Positions 53,095 through 61,494 of a stretch of 64,000 nucleotides of DNA are shown piece after piece (positions within the stretch are counted from its first letter, which is position 1; the number at the start of each line of letters is the position of its first letter). Under the pieces are notes generated by a model. It ran no database searches. It was not told the DNA's origin and saw only the letters and a list, made by a program, of their open reading frames with translations. The position numbers and the translations under genes were made by a program. The DNA comes from Komarekiella atlantica HA4396-MV6 (GTDB taxonomy: Bacteria; Cyanobacteriota; Cyanobacteriia; Cyanobacteriales; Nostocaceae): positions 62,001 to 126,000 of the forward strand of contig JAHHHK010000014.1 in assembly GCA_019359395.1 (NCBI GenBank). The letters are read 5' to 3'.

Positions 53095-55938
53095 ATGACA
53101 GCAACACCAAAAGAGATAATTCGGTCAAGTCAATGGCATCATCTATCTGCACAAGAAATAACTCGGCATTTAGATACAAATTTAGAAACAGGTTTAACCT
53201 CTGCTGTTGCGGCAAAAAAACGTGACCATTTTGGTACAAACGAACTCAAGAGCAAACCTGGAAAAAGTCCATTACTACGATTTCTCTTACAATTTCACCA
53301 ACCGCTGCTGTACATCTTATTAATTGCGGGTGCAATTAAGGCAATACTTGGGCAATGGGTAAATGCTGGGGTGATTTGGGGCGTAACTCTAATTAATGCC
53401 ATTATTGGTTTTGTGCAAGAATCTAAAGCAGAAAGTGCGATCGCAGCTTTAGCTTCTGCTGTGCAAACCAATGCAACCATCATTCGCAACGGTAAAAAGG
53501 TGCAACTATCTTCCACAGAGTTAGTACCGGGGGATGTGGTACTACTTACTTCTGGAGACAAAGTACCAGCTGATTTGCGTTTAGTGCAAGTACGGAATCT
53601 GCAAGTTAATGAATCAGCACTGACGGGCGAATCAATTGCAATTGAAAAAAACACGCAACTGCTCAACCTAGATGCACCCTTAGCAGAACGCACCAACATG
53701 GCTTATGCTGGTAGCTTCGTGACATTTGGCACTGGCAAGGGTATTGTTGTCGCTATTGGAGATGCCACAGAAACCGGGCGGATTTCCCAGCTAATGGAGC
53801 AAGGAACCAGCTTAAAAACTCCATTAACCCGCAAATTTGACAAATTCAGCCGTACATTGCTGTACATAATTCTAGGGATAGCTGCATTCATGTTTGCAGT
53901 TGGGCTGGGATACGGCTACTCTTGGACAGAAATGTTTGAAGCTGCGATCGCTTTTGCTGTGAGTGCCATTCCCGAAGGATTACCGGCTGTGGTGACGGTT
54001 ACACTAGCAATCGGTGTTTCCCGCATGGCGCGGCGTCATGCGATCGTTCGTAAGTTACCAGCAGTGGAAACCCTCGGCGGTGCGACTGTTATCTGTTCTG
54101 ACAAAACTGGTACGCTAACCGAAAACCAGATGACTGTACAGGCAATTTATGCCGGGAATAGACAGTATAAAGTCACTGGTGTAGGTTATGCTCCACAAGG
54201 AGAAATTTTATTCGATGAACAACCAGTAAACAGGGATAATTCTTTTGCTCTTGAAGAATGTATAAAAGCCGGATTGCTGTGTAATGACTCGTACTTAGAA
54301 AAAAAGGATGAGCAATGGCAAGTTGTTGGCGATCCTACTGAGGGAGCATTAATAGCTGTTGCCCAGAAAGTTGGATATAGCCGCAGCAGCTTAGAACAGG
54401 AAATGCCCAGATTAGATGTCATCCCGTTTGAATCTGAGTTCCAATACATGGCAACTCTGCATGAAACTTCGTCATTTATCATTGGTCACACTCCACATGA
54501 AGCTGTTAGGGCATCTACGTCATTGGGAAATGACAAAGCGCAAAGTCTGAGCGCCGGCTTCCGGCGATCAGAACTTTGTAAGAGAGGACAACGAGTTATT
54601 TTCGTTAAAGGTTCGGTCGAGGCAATCCTGAAACGTTGTCAGCAGATGTTAGATGCAGAGGGAAACCTTACGTCTGTGGATGCAGACATGGTACATCAGG
54701 AAGTTAATGCAATGGCGAATCTGGGTTTACGGGTGCTAGCGTTTGCCAAGAAATCTGTGCCTGTAGAGACGTTGCATCCAACGTCTCTACAACATGCAGA
54801 TATCGAAAATGATTTGATTTTCTTAGGATTGCAAGGGATGATCGATCCGCCTCGAACAGAAGCAATCAAAGCGGTGCAGGCCTGCCAAGAAGCTGGAATC
54901 CAAGTCAAAATGATTACAGGCGATCATGCGGTAACTGCACGGGCGATCGCTCAAAGTATGGGCTTCAACAAAAACGGCGAAGTTCTGGCTTTCACAGGAA
55001 GCGAACTTGCGCGAATGGAAAAATCAGAACTCACCACAGCTATAGAAGATGGGGCGGTATTTGCTCGTGTTGCGCCAGAACAGAAACTCCGAATCGTCGA
55101 AGCATTACAATCCAAAGGCGAAGTCGTGGCGATGACGGGGGATGGTGTCAATGATGCACCCGCCCTTAAACAGGCAGATATTGGTATTGCAATGGGAGGT
55201 GCTGGTACGGAGGTAGCCAAAGAAGCCTCTGATATGATTTTGACCGATGATAATTTCGCCTCCATAGAAGCAGCAGTTGAGGAAGGGCGAACGGTTTATC
55301 GGAACTTACTCAAAGCGATCGCCTTTATTCTACCTGTCAACGGCGGTGAATCAATGACGATTTTGATTAGCGTATTGCTGGCTAGAGAATTACCAATCTT
55401 ATCTTTACAAGTTTTGTGGCTAAATATGGTTAATTCCATCGCCATGACTGTACCTTTAGCCTTTGAGCCAAAATCTGAACGGGTAATGCAGCAACCACCG
55501 CGTAACCCCCGCGAATCATTGCTTTCCCCAAGTTTAGTCAAGCGCATCCTAGCAATTTCTGTCTTTAACTGGATTTTGATTTTTGGCGTATTTGAATGGA
55601 TACGACAAACTACAGGAAATCTCGCTCTAGCCCGGACAATGGCAATTCAAGCTTTAGTAGCAGGAAGAATTTTTTATCTTTTAAGTATTAGTCAATTAGG
55701 AAGTGCTGTTATTGCTAAACTTCGAGGAATTAGACAGAAAATTAACGATGCCTCAGCAATTGGAATTGGAATTGCTTGTACTGTAATTTTGCAGATAATT
55801 TTTAGTCTATGGAACTTGATGAATAGCTTATTTTCTACAGCACCACTGAACTTAAATCAATGGTTAATTTGCTTACTTGTTGGGTTGCCAATGGTTGTAG
55901 TATCCGCGTTAGTCAATCGTTTTGATCCTCTTGATTGA
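53095..55938 (+). CDS. Cation-transporting P-type ATPase (PMCA/SERCA-like)
   Basis: This 947-aa P2-type ATPase has an N-terminal cation-ATPase domain, TGES in the actuator domain, SAIPEGLPAVVTVTLAIG in M4, the phosphorylation site CSDKTGTLTENQM, MITGDHAVTARAIA, and GDGVNDAPALKQADIGIAMG. It pumps Ca2+ or another cation. The ATG at 53095 is chosen; an upstream GTG gives 8 more residues. Two in-frame repeat insertions lie in the nucleotide-binding domain: residues about 480-498 (KAQSLSAGFRRSELCKRG) and 557-566 (VETLHPTSLQ). The domain should still fold if they lie in loops. Confidence 0.93.
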   Translation: MTATPKEIIRSSQWHHLSAQEITRHLDTNLETGLTSAVAAKKRDHFGTNELKSKPGKSPLLRFLLQFHQPLLYILLIAGAIKAILGQWVNAGVIWGVTLINAIIGFVQESKAESAIAALASAVQTNATIIRNGKKVQLSSTELVPGDVVLLTSGDKVPADLRLVQVRNLQVNESALTGESIAIEKNTQLLNLDAPLAERTNMAYAGSFVTFGTGKGIVVAIGDATETGRISQLMEQGTSLKTPLTRKFDKFSRTLLYIILGIAAFMFAVGLGYGYSWTEMFEAAIAFAVSAIPEGLPAVVTVTLAIGVSRMARRHAIVRKLPAVETLGGATVICSDKTGTLTENQMTVQAIYAGNRQYKVTGVGYAPQGEILFDEQPVNRDNSFALEECIKAGLLCNDSYLEKKDEQWQVVGDPTEGALIAVAQKVGYSRSSLEQEMPRLDVIPFESEFQYMATLHETSSFIIGHTPHEAVRASTSLGNDKAQSLSAGFRRSELCKRGQRVIFVKGSVEAILKRCQQMLDAEGNLTSVDADMVHQEVNAMANLGLRVLAFAKKSVPVETLHPTSLQHADIENDLIFLGLQGMIDPPRTEAIKAVQACQEAGIQVKMITGDHAVTARAIAQSMGFNKNGEVLAFTGSELARMEKSELTTAIEDGAVFARVAPEQKLRIVEALQSKGEVVAMTGDGVNDAPALKQADIGIAMGGAGTEVAKEASDMILTDDNFASIEAAVEEGRTVYRNLLKAIAFILPVNGGESMTILISVLLARELPILSLQVLWLNMVNSIAMTVPLAFEPKSERVMQQPPRNPRESLLSPSLVKRILAISVFNWILIFGVFEWIRQTTGNLALARTMAIQALVAGRIFYLLSISQLGSAVIAKLRGIRQKINDASAIGIGIACTVILQIIFSLWNLMNSLFSTAPLNLNQWLICLLVGLPMVVVSALVNRFDPLD
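54533..54587. repeat. Dispersed hairpin repeat inside the P-type ATPase gene
   Basis: GCGCAAAGTCTGAGCGCCGG, CTT, CCGGCGATCAGAACTTTGTA and AGAGAGG. It is the reverse complement of the module at about 21461-21512 (flv3-flv1 gap), except that the stem GGAGG/CCTCC has become GCCGG/CCGGC. It is in frame. Confidence 0.85.
54763..54790. repeat. GTAGAGAC hairpin repeat inside the P-type ATPase gene
   Basis: GTAGAGACGTTG-CATC-CAACGTCTCTAC, a 12-bp perfect stem with a 4-nt loop, read in frame as VETLHPTSLQ. Related copies are at 24776, 56995 and 58599. Confidence 0.9.
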
Positions 55939-56057
55939 ACCAAGCAATCTTCTTTAACATCAATAGATAGAGTTAGATTAATATCAATAGATAGATTTGG
56001 CAATAAAAGAAATAAACTACTGTTAGTAAATAAAGCAAACTATTAGGAGTCATAACT

Positions 56058-56978
56058 ATGACTTTTTCACTGCAATTATTATTAGCAGCTGCATCTTTAC
56101 CAACATTATGTTTTGCAGTAAACGCAGTTGCACCATCACCAATTTATGCTCAAACTCCAACACAGACAGTTTTCAGTGATGTTCAGCCTAATTATTGGGC
56201 ACAGCCATTTATTCAACGCTTAGCACAAAGAAATATTGTGGCGGGATATCCTGATGGCACATTTCGACCAGAGCAAGCAGTACAGCGTGATGAATTAGCT
56301 GCAATCATTCGCAAAGCTTTTAATCAACCGCCAGTGCAACAAATAGAAAGTGGCTCTGTATACGAAGACGTTTCTGAAGGATATTGGGCAGAACGTCCGA
56401 TTGAGTCAGCAGTTCAACAAGGCTTTATGTCCAGCGATTCTAGTGGTAACTTTCGACCCAATCAACCTGTTACTAAAGTTCAAGCAATAACTGCTTTAAA
56501 CAAAGGTTTGGATTTAACTTCTGATACACCAGTAGCAGCTTCAACACAACCAACTACACAAAGACGAGCAAGGAGAAGACCAGTATTTGTTCCAATAGCA
56601 ATTACTTCTTTAATACAGCCTCTATTAATTTCTAGAGCCGAGGCTGTACCTTCTCCCGCGACTACTCCTAGAACGACACCTCAAGCTACACCAGACCGTT
56701 CTGCCTCAGCTATTGTCAGTGACTATTACACAGATGCCAGTAGTATTCCGCAAAATGCTATTCCTGATGTAGCTAAAGCAACGAAACAAAATATAGTGGT
56801 CAACTATCCAAATCCAAAAGTACTCAATCCTAACCAGCCTGCTAGCCGTGCAGAAATTGCGGCTTTAATCCATCAAACATTAGCTTCTCAAGGAAGAATT
56901 GAACCACTTGCGAAAGATTCACCTGCTACTCAATATATTGTTCGGACTTCCGGTAATAATCAAAATACTCCATATTAG
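56058..56978 (+). CDS. S-layer homology (SLH) domain protein
   Basis: This 306-aa secreted protein has a hydrophobic leader (LQLLLAAASLPTLCFAVNAV) and SLH motifs at about 38-95 (FSDVQPNYWAQPFIQRLAQR, GYPDGTFRPEQAVQRDELAA) and 100-150 (YEDVSEGYWAERPIESAVQQ). After a basic Thr/Pro-rich linker a third, weaker SLH-like unit lies at about 230-275 (NPNQPASRAEIAALIHQ). SLH domains bind cell wall polymers; in cyanobacteria they also occur in porins, but no porin barrel is present. TAGGAGTCATAACT precedes the ATG. Confidence 0.9.
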   Translation: MTFSLQLLLAAASLPTLCFAVNAVAPSPIYAQTPTQTVFSDVQPNYWAQPFIQRLAQRNIVAGYPDGTFRPEQAVQRDELAAIIRKAFNQPPVQQIESGSVYEDVSEGYWAERPIESAVQQGFMSSDSSGNFRPNQPVTKVQAITALNKGLDLTSDTPVAASTQPTTQRRARRRPVFVPIAITSLIQPLLISRAEAVPSPATTPRTTPQATPDRSASAIVSDYYTDASSIPQNAIPDVAKATKQNIVVNYPNPKVLNPNQPASRAEIAALIHQTLASQGRIEPLAKDSPATQYIVRTSGNNQNTPY

Positions 56979-56994
56979 TTATTCATGGTTTATA

Positions 56995-57023
56995 GTAGAG
57001 ACGTTGTATTGCAACGTCTCTAC
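56995..57023. repeat. GTAGAGAC hairpin repeat
   Basis: GTAGAGACGTTG-TATTG-CAACGTCTCTAC: a 12-bp perfect stem, 3' of the SLH gene. Confidence 0.9.
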
Positions 57024-57101
57024 CTGGTCTATCTGCCACATTCTTTTTTTTAATTGGTATGACGCATGAACTTGCGTTGCGTTGGGCGACCTTTAATATA
57101 C

Positions 57102-57440
57102 CTAGTTTGTTTTGCGGTGAGCAATCTTATCTGCGAACAGATTGAAAAAATGTTCTGTCTGCGTATCTTCTCCACCCCAGCCAGGAATTTTATTTCCTAT
57201 TCTAGTGAAGAAATCATAGACGATAAATTGAGCAACTTTTTTCTTTCTCCCTTTAGCTTCTTCATTCCAAATATAAGGATTTGGAGAACCGAAGAAAAAA
57301 TAATGAATTATGCCAGCAATCTTGTCTGTATAAAATATTTTTTTTGCTATTAAACCTTCCTGGGTAGTTACTAAAAATACCTGTCCCGACCTACCAGCCC
57401 CCAGCAATTTCCCAGGATAATTGTGCTGTAATTTTGCCAT
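57102..57440 (-). pseudogene. Kinase-like protein, N-terminal remnant
   Basis: This 112-aa frame begins MAKLQHNYPGKLLGAGRSGQ, VFLVTTQEGLIAKKIFYTDK and IAGIIHYFFFGSPNPYIWNE. The glycine loop GAGRSGQV and the AKKIF lysine look like the first two strands of a protein-kinase-like fold; I recall full-length relatives of several hundred residues in Nostoc-type genomes. After NEEA the sequence turns to KGRKKKVAQF and ends within 50 residues, so most of the kinase lobe is missing. It is probably a deleted or frameshifted gene. Confidence 0.55.
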
Positions 57441-57575
57441 TTATTTTGCTTTTTATCTTTATTTGATTCATAGCAATCATATCTATTGTCAAGAACGCTG
57501 TAACGATGAAACGTTACGCGATCGCGTAACGTTTCTTAGTGAAGAATTCGTGAATGTGCGTAAACTCTACTCAAG

Positions 57576-58436
57576 TTACTTGTCCACAATTGGACGTCCC
57601 TCGGTATCTATGTCAAGTTCTTCGCGTCGAACAGTTTCTTGAGCTTGAACTGTATCCTGTTCTACAACTTTTTTGACTTTAACTTCCTCTTTCAGTACAG
57701 CTTCTTTGCGGATATCGGGTGTTTCTTCGTAAATATCCATGCGAGCTACTTCACCTTCACGAAAAGCATTATCTGGATTGGTTGGTGTAGCATTTGTAGG
57801 ATTTGTGCGCTCAATTACTACTCGTTCTTTTTCAACGGGAACTGCAACACGAGTAGTCTCGGTTTCTACACGTTTGCCAATAGCAACTTCTCCAGTTTTG
57901 CGACGTTGTTTGCTAGCAACTAACCGTTCTTCGTATAACTTCAAAGTTTGACTATCCTGTCTGTTTATGTCGTAAAGCGACGGATCTTGTTCGTAGTTGT
58001 AAGTGTTGCGGTCATAAGTAGCAGGTTTAGTCATTCTAGAAGTAGCAGGTTTAGTCATACCAGAAGTAGCAGTTGAAGTCCGGTAAACTCCGCGTACTTG
58101 TTCTTCATAGTCGTAATCAACCTTTTCCAATTCATCAAAGTCAGGCAAGTTTTCTACTTGCTCTTTAGTCAGATTTTTGGCATAAATCCGTCTGTCAGTG
58201 TAACGAATATCAGCAAGCCCAACTGGTAGTAAAACTTTTTTACCAAAAATCCAAAAACCTGTATCTACCACAAAATAGCGGAATTTACCTGTTTGTTCAT
58301 CAACTAAAATGTTGTGAATAGAACCAATTTTGTCATTTGTTTGGTCATAGACATCAAAATTCTTGATGTCATCAATATTGTCAGAGTCATGTTCCCGATA
58401 GTCTGGGTAGAATTCTTCTAATTTCACAAGTGCCAT
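57576..58436 (-). CDS. PRC-barrel and DUF2382 domain protein
   Basis: This 286-aa protein has an N-terminal PRC-barrel (FDVYDQTNDKIGSIHNILVD, FRYFVVDTGFWIFGKKVLLP) and a C-terminal DUF2382 domain (KRVETETTRVAVPVEKERVV, DIYEETPDIRKEAVLKEEVK). A linker holds a near repeat, GMTKPATS-RMTKPATY, from a short tandem duplication. Related proteins are linked to stress in other bacteria; the function is not fixed. GGAGAGAAACCA precedes the ATG at 58436; a longer frame adds 18 AT-rich codons. Confidence 0.88.
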   Translation of the reverse strand: MALVKLEEFYPDYREHDSDNIDDIKNFDVYDQTNDKIGSIHNILVDEQTGKFRYFVVDTGFWIFGKKVLLPVGLADIRYTDRRIYAKNLTKEQVENLPDFDELEKVDYDYEEQVRGVYRTSTATSGMTKPATSRMTKPATYDRNTYNYEQDPSLYDINRQDSQTLKLYEERLVASKQRRKTGEVAIGKRVETETTRVAVPVEKERVVIERTNPTNATPTNPDNAFREGEVARMDIYEETPDIRKEAVLKEEVKVKKVVEQDTVQAQETVRREELDIDTEGRPIVDK

Positions 58437-58598
58437 TTGGTTTCTCTCCAATTTATATCTGTTAATTACTATGTTAAAAATATTTATCATATAAGCTTCT
58501 AACTATTGGATGATTAAGTATTAACATTTTTAATACTTTTTGTAGAATTAGCGATTCTTTTTTAAGATGAAATTATAGATTTGTTATCATTAATTTTA

Positions 58599-58627
58599 GT
58601 AGAGACGTTGCATTGCAATGTCTCTAC
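58599..58627. repeat. GTAGAGAC hairpin repeat
   Basis: GTAGAGACGTTGC-ATT-GCAATGTCTCTAC: a stem with one G-U. It lies in the 305-bp gap between the frameshifted DUF389 gene and the PRC-barrel gene, which otherwise holds nothing clear. Confidence 0.85.
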
Positions 58628-58741
58628 ATGGTCTGTCGCATTTTTTTTAATTAGTATTATTTCTAAATGAATTTTTCTTCAGATTTATGTTAATGGAGTT
58701 CACTGAAACTCATAAAATAGGAGGACTGAAGCTTTCACTCT

Positions 58742-59155
58742 TCAGTTGCTAGTAGGAAGTTCTAGTACACTGACATCAATAAGAGGTGTAATGTTGAGAT
58801 TCTGTTGTAGTAAACGGGTTTGGATGGCTTGAGTCAGGCGGGAACGAATTTCTTCTGAAGATGCGATCGCATCCTCACGTGGTTGGACGTAGACTACACA
58901 AAGTAGTGTGTTCTGCCCTTTGATATCTGCGCGAGTGAATCGAACATTCGCCTCTACCAAGTTCACTAGAGGGCTTTGGCTCACAACCTCTTCAATCTGA
59001 GCATTAGCGCGTTGAGCAAGAGTGGAGCGTTGCAAATTAGGAGAACTGGTAAACTGCCAAGCCAGTAAGCTTGCTATGACTGCCACAGTAAATGTCAATG
59101 CCACAGGAAACAACCAGCGTTTGCCTCGTGTATACCGTACTCCTTGGGCAGACAA
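58742..59155 (-). CDS. DUF389 protein, C-terminal part (frameshifted)
   Basis: This 137-aa frame starts SAQGVRYTRGKRWLFPVALT with a membrane helix, then a soluble periplasmic-type domain (SPLVNLVEANVRFTRADIKG). It is the continuation of the DUF389 protein upstream: a single extra T in the T6 run at 59159-59164 would join FAFF-GLSAQGVRY to it. The joined protein would be about 435 aa. Whether this is a real break or a sequence error cannot be told here. Confidence 0.75.
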   Translation of the reverse strand: MSAQGVRYTRGKRWLFPVALTFTVAVIASLLAWQFTSSPNLQRSTLAQRANAQIEEVVSQSPLVNLVEANVRFTRADIKGQNTLLCVVYVQPREDAIASSEEIRSRLTQAIQTRLLQQNLNITPLIDVSVLELPTSN

Positions 59156-60021
59156 CCCAAAAAAGCGAACAATGCAGCTGTGAAATTAATTCCTACCAGT
59201 TGTAGTAAGAGCAAAAACAAACCACTAACTACCAAATCCCACCTAGCAATTGCGCTTGCCATACCGACAATTCCCGCAGGAGGAGCTAAAGAAGCGGCAA
59301 CTAGCATTCCGGTTGCTGCCCCAGATACCAGACTACTCCTTTGAGATTGAACTAAATTCAGCGCTCCCGCCGCTCCTGCTGCTAAAGGTAACAAAACTGC
59401 TACTGAGGAAATTTGACTGCGTTCAAGCATCAAACTAGTGGCAATATTCTGCCGCATAATTAAACTGAGCATTCCGGCAACGGTTATTGTCATTGCTAAT
59501 GCTGCAAAATAGCGCAGAATGCCGCGCCAAAGTAGTTGGCTATCTCCCCTGGCTGTTGCGATCGCTACATTCATCGCTGGGCCCGCAAACGGGGCAATCA
59601 ACATTGCCGCAGTTAGTAAGTAAATTGTGTTGGTGTACAAGCCAATCCAAACGACAACACCAGCTACAGCCGCATATCCCAAAAAACCGCGCCAAGAACC
59701 AACACTTTGCAAACCACTGAGAAAAATCTCAATTGGGCTGCGTTCTTCCACATTTTTGACTTGCTGAGGTGCTTGTGAAGCGGGAGGACTTAGAGCGATG
59801 ACTCCCGTTGGCAGTAGTGTGATATGTAATTTGGGTATGTTTTCTAATTTTCCTAACAACTTTTCAACATGCTGATTGGAAACGTGAATCAGCACTAAGT
59901 CAAGTAATTCATCACAGCCTGTTGCCTCCAACTGAGCCAGATTAATCGCATTAACAGACTTGGCAATATCGAGAACTTCTTGGCCTTGTCCGCGTTGTAC
60001 CTGGACGATTAATTGGCGCAT
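59095..60021 (-). CDS. DUF389 family membrane protein, N-terminal part (frameshifted)
   Basis: This 308-aa frame has an N-terminal soluble ferredoxin-like part (LIVQVQRGQGQEVLDIAKSV) and the DUF389 membrane core: YLLTAAMLIAPFAGPAMNVAIATARGD, GILRYFAALAMTITVAGML and SGAATGMLVAASLAPPAGIVGMASAI. The last residues (GCLPKEYGIHEANAGCFLWH) arise after the frame change at the T6 run 59159-59164; the true reading continues in the next frame. The function of DUF389 is not known. Confidence 0.82.
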   Translation of the reverse strand: MRQLIVQVQRGQGQEVLDIAKSVNAINLAQLEATGCDELLDLVLIHVSNQHVEKLLGKLENIPKLHITLLPTGVIALSPPASQAPQQVKNVEERSPIEIFLSGLQSVGSWRGFLGYAAVAGVVVWIGLYTNTIYLLTAAMLIAPFAGPAMNVAIATARGDSQLLWRGILRYFAALAMTITVAGMLSLIMRQNIATSLMLERSQISSVAVLLPLAAGAAGALNLVQSQRSSLVSGAATGMLVAASLAPPAGIVGMASAIARWDLVVSGLFLLLLQLVGINFTAALFAFLGCLPKEYGIHEANAGCFLWH

Positions 60022-60124
60022 AGCAACCTCCTGCCGATAACAATCTCGGATTGCAGGATAATTACCTCTCTAGCTGAAGGTATATTTGTTGATTTTCTGG
60101 GTGATAACAATAGCTCGACGGTTG

Positions 60125-60159
60125 GTCAGATCCCTGACTTCAGAAGTCGGAGATCTGAC
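60125..60159. repeat. Palindromic repeat, GATCCCTGACTTC family
   Basis: GTCAGATCCCTGACTT-CAG-AAGTCGGAGATCTGAC: an imperfect 16-bp stem, related to 23771-23801. It lies 8 bp beyond the stop of the OB-fold gene on the minus strand and could end its transcript. Confidence 0.75.
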
Positions 60160-60167
60160 AGTCCTAG

Positions 60168-60578
60168 CTAGTTAGGCCGCGCTCCGCGATCGCGCCTAGC
60201 ACCACCAGACCAAGGTGGAGGCCCTTGCGGTGGACGAATATCAATCACAGAACCATCTGCACGAGTAATCGAATAGGCATCTAACTCCCCACCTCTGCCC
60301 AATTCACCCGTAACAGTAACCTGTTCACCAGACTTAAGATTAATCTCACGCCACCAACGCGGCCCCGCATCAACAATTAGTTGCCCAGTACCATCGTCAA
60401 TGATGAAATCATTACCGACACTTTGCGTAACTTTACCAGATACAGTTGTACCGTTGGTACGCTGTTGTAAATCACTAATTCTGGTTCTAGTTTGGGTTTG
60501 TGCCAAGGTAGGCAAGGTTGGAATTGTCATTGCAGAAATTGCTGCCAAGGCTAAGCCGAATAGTAGTTGTTTATTCAT
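60168..60578 (-). CDS. Secreted OB-fold-like protein
   Basis: This 136-aa protein has a signal peptide (MNKQLLFGLALAAISAMTIP, cut near TLAQ) and a small beta-rich domain: TTVSGKVTQSVGNDFIIDDG, TGQLIVDAGPRWWREINLKS and GEQVTVTGELGRGGELDAYS. This fits the nucleic-acid-binding-like OB fold of YgiW/NirD-type periplasmic proteins. The C-terminal tail is rich in Pro, Gly and Arg. The function is unknown. Confidence 0.75.
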   Translation of the reverse strand: MNKQLLFGLALAAISAMTIPTLPTLAQTQTRTRISDLQQRTNGTTVSGKVTQSVGNDFIIDDGTGQLIVDAGPRWWREINLKSGEQVTVTGELGRGGELDAYSITRADGSVIDIRPPQGPPPWSGGARRDRGARPN

Positions 60579-60704
60579 TGCTAATCACCTGATTAACTCT
60601 GCTTTTTTCATTATTGGAAACAAATGTGAGCAGAAAGTGACGGTTAAAAGTTAAACGAATTTTCAACAGCTATTCAATTGAATATAGATTCTATTTGAGT
60701 ACAT

Positions 60705-61394
60705 CTAGAAGTTGTAGCCAACACCTAGTAATATTCCGACATCAGTTTCATCAATAAAACTGACATTCACCCCACCCGTTGCTGTAATCTGTGGGGATAA
60801 AGGAACATCTACACCGCCAGAAATTAATGCGCCTACGGTGCTATCTCTGCCTGTAGAAACTGCAATGCCACCACCAACATAAGGAGCTACATTCAGTTGA
60901 GTAACTTCCAAATTTTCTGTAGGAAAATCTACAGTTAGTGGTATGAGAAAAACTGTATTATCTCCAACTAAAGCAGCAGGACGCGCAGACAAATTTTGTG
61001 TAAGTCCAATTTTGCTAATCACAGCAAATGAACCTTCACCTACCCGTGTATCGCCACTCAAACCAATGTTACCACCAACACCGATATAGCTAGAACCAGA
61101 ACGAGTAGCTCTACCAGGTTCAAAAGTTTGAGCTACCTTCTGCGATTGAATATTTGAGGGAGTTGATATAGTTGGAAGTTGTGTTGATTCTGTAGTCAAA
61201 CTTGATGCAGAAGTAAGAGCAGTATCGGGAGCTTCACCCACTTTTTTTGACTGATTTGCCGTCAGATTTGTCACATAACTAGCGTTATCAACAGTAGAGT
61301 TTTTATTTTCAGCACGAGCTGGCAAAGTACTACCAATAACAACCATTCCAAGAGTTAGTAAAGTAGAAGTGCGTTTGAAAAAAGTAACATTCAT
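60705..61394 (-). CDS. Outer-membrane beta-barrel-like secreted protein
   Basis: This 229-aa protein has a signal peptide (TSTLLTLGMVVIGSTLPARA), a linker of about 80 residues rich in Ser, Thr and Gln, and alternating beta strands (SSYIGVGGNIGLSG, FAVISKIGLTQNLSARPAAL, VNVSFIDETDVGILLGVGYNF). It ends in Phe, the outer-membrane barrel signature. About eight strands are likely. It resembles small OmpA/OprF-type barrels of cyanobacteria. The role is unknown. Confidence 0.75.
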   Translation of the reverse strand: MNVTFFKRTSTLLTLGMVVIGSTLPARAENKNSTVDNASYVTNLTANQSKKVGEAPDTALTSASSLTTESTQLPTISTPSNIQSQKVAQTFEPGRATRSGSSYIGVGGNIGLSGDTRVGEGSFAVISKIGLTQNLSARPAALVGDNTVFLIPLTVDFPTENLEVTQLNVAPYVGGGIAVSTGRDSTVGALISGGVDVPLSPQITATGGVNVSFIDETDVGILLGVGYNF

Positions 61395-61494
61395 GGATAT
61401 TGTTTCCTTTTCATCTTGTTATCTTGATTATTGATAACAAAAGTGAGGAAAAAGTGACAAACATGATAATATTGCTGCTACAATCACAAGATTT

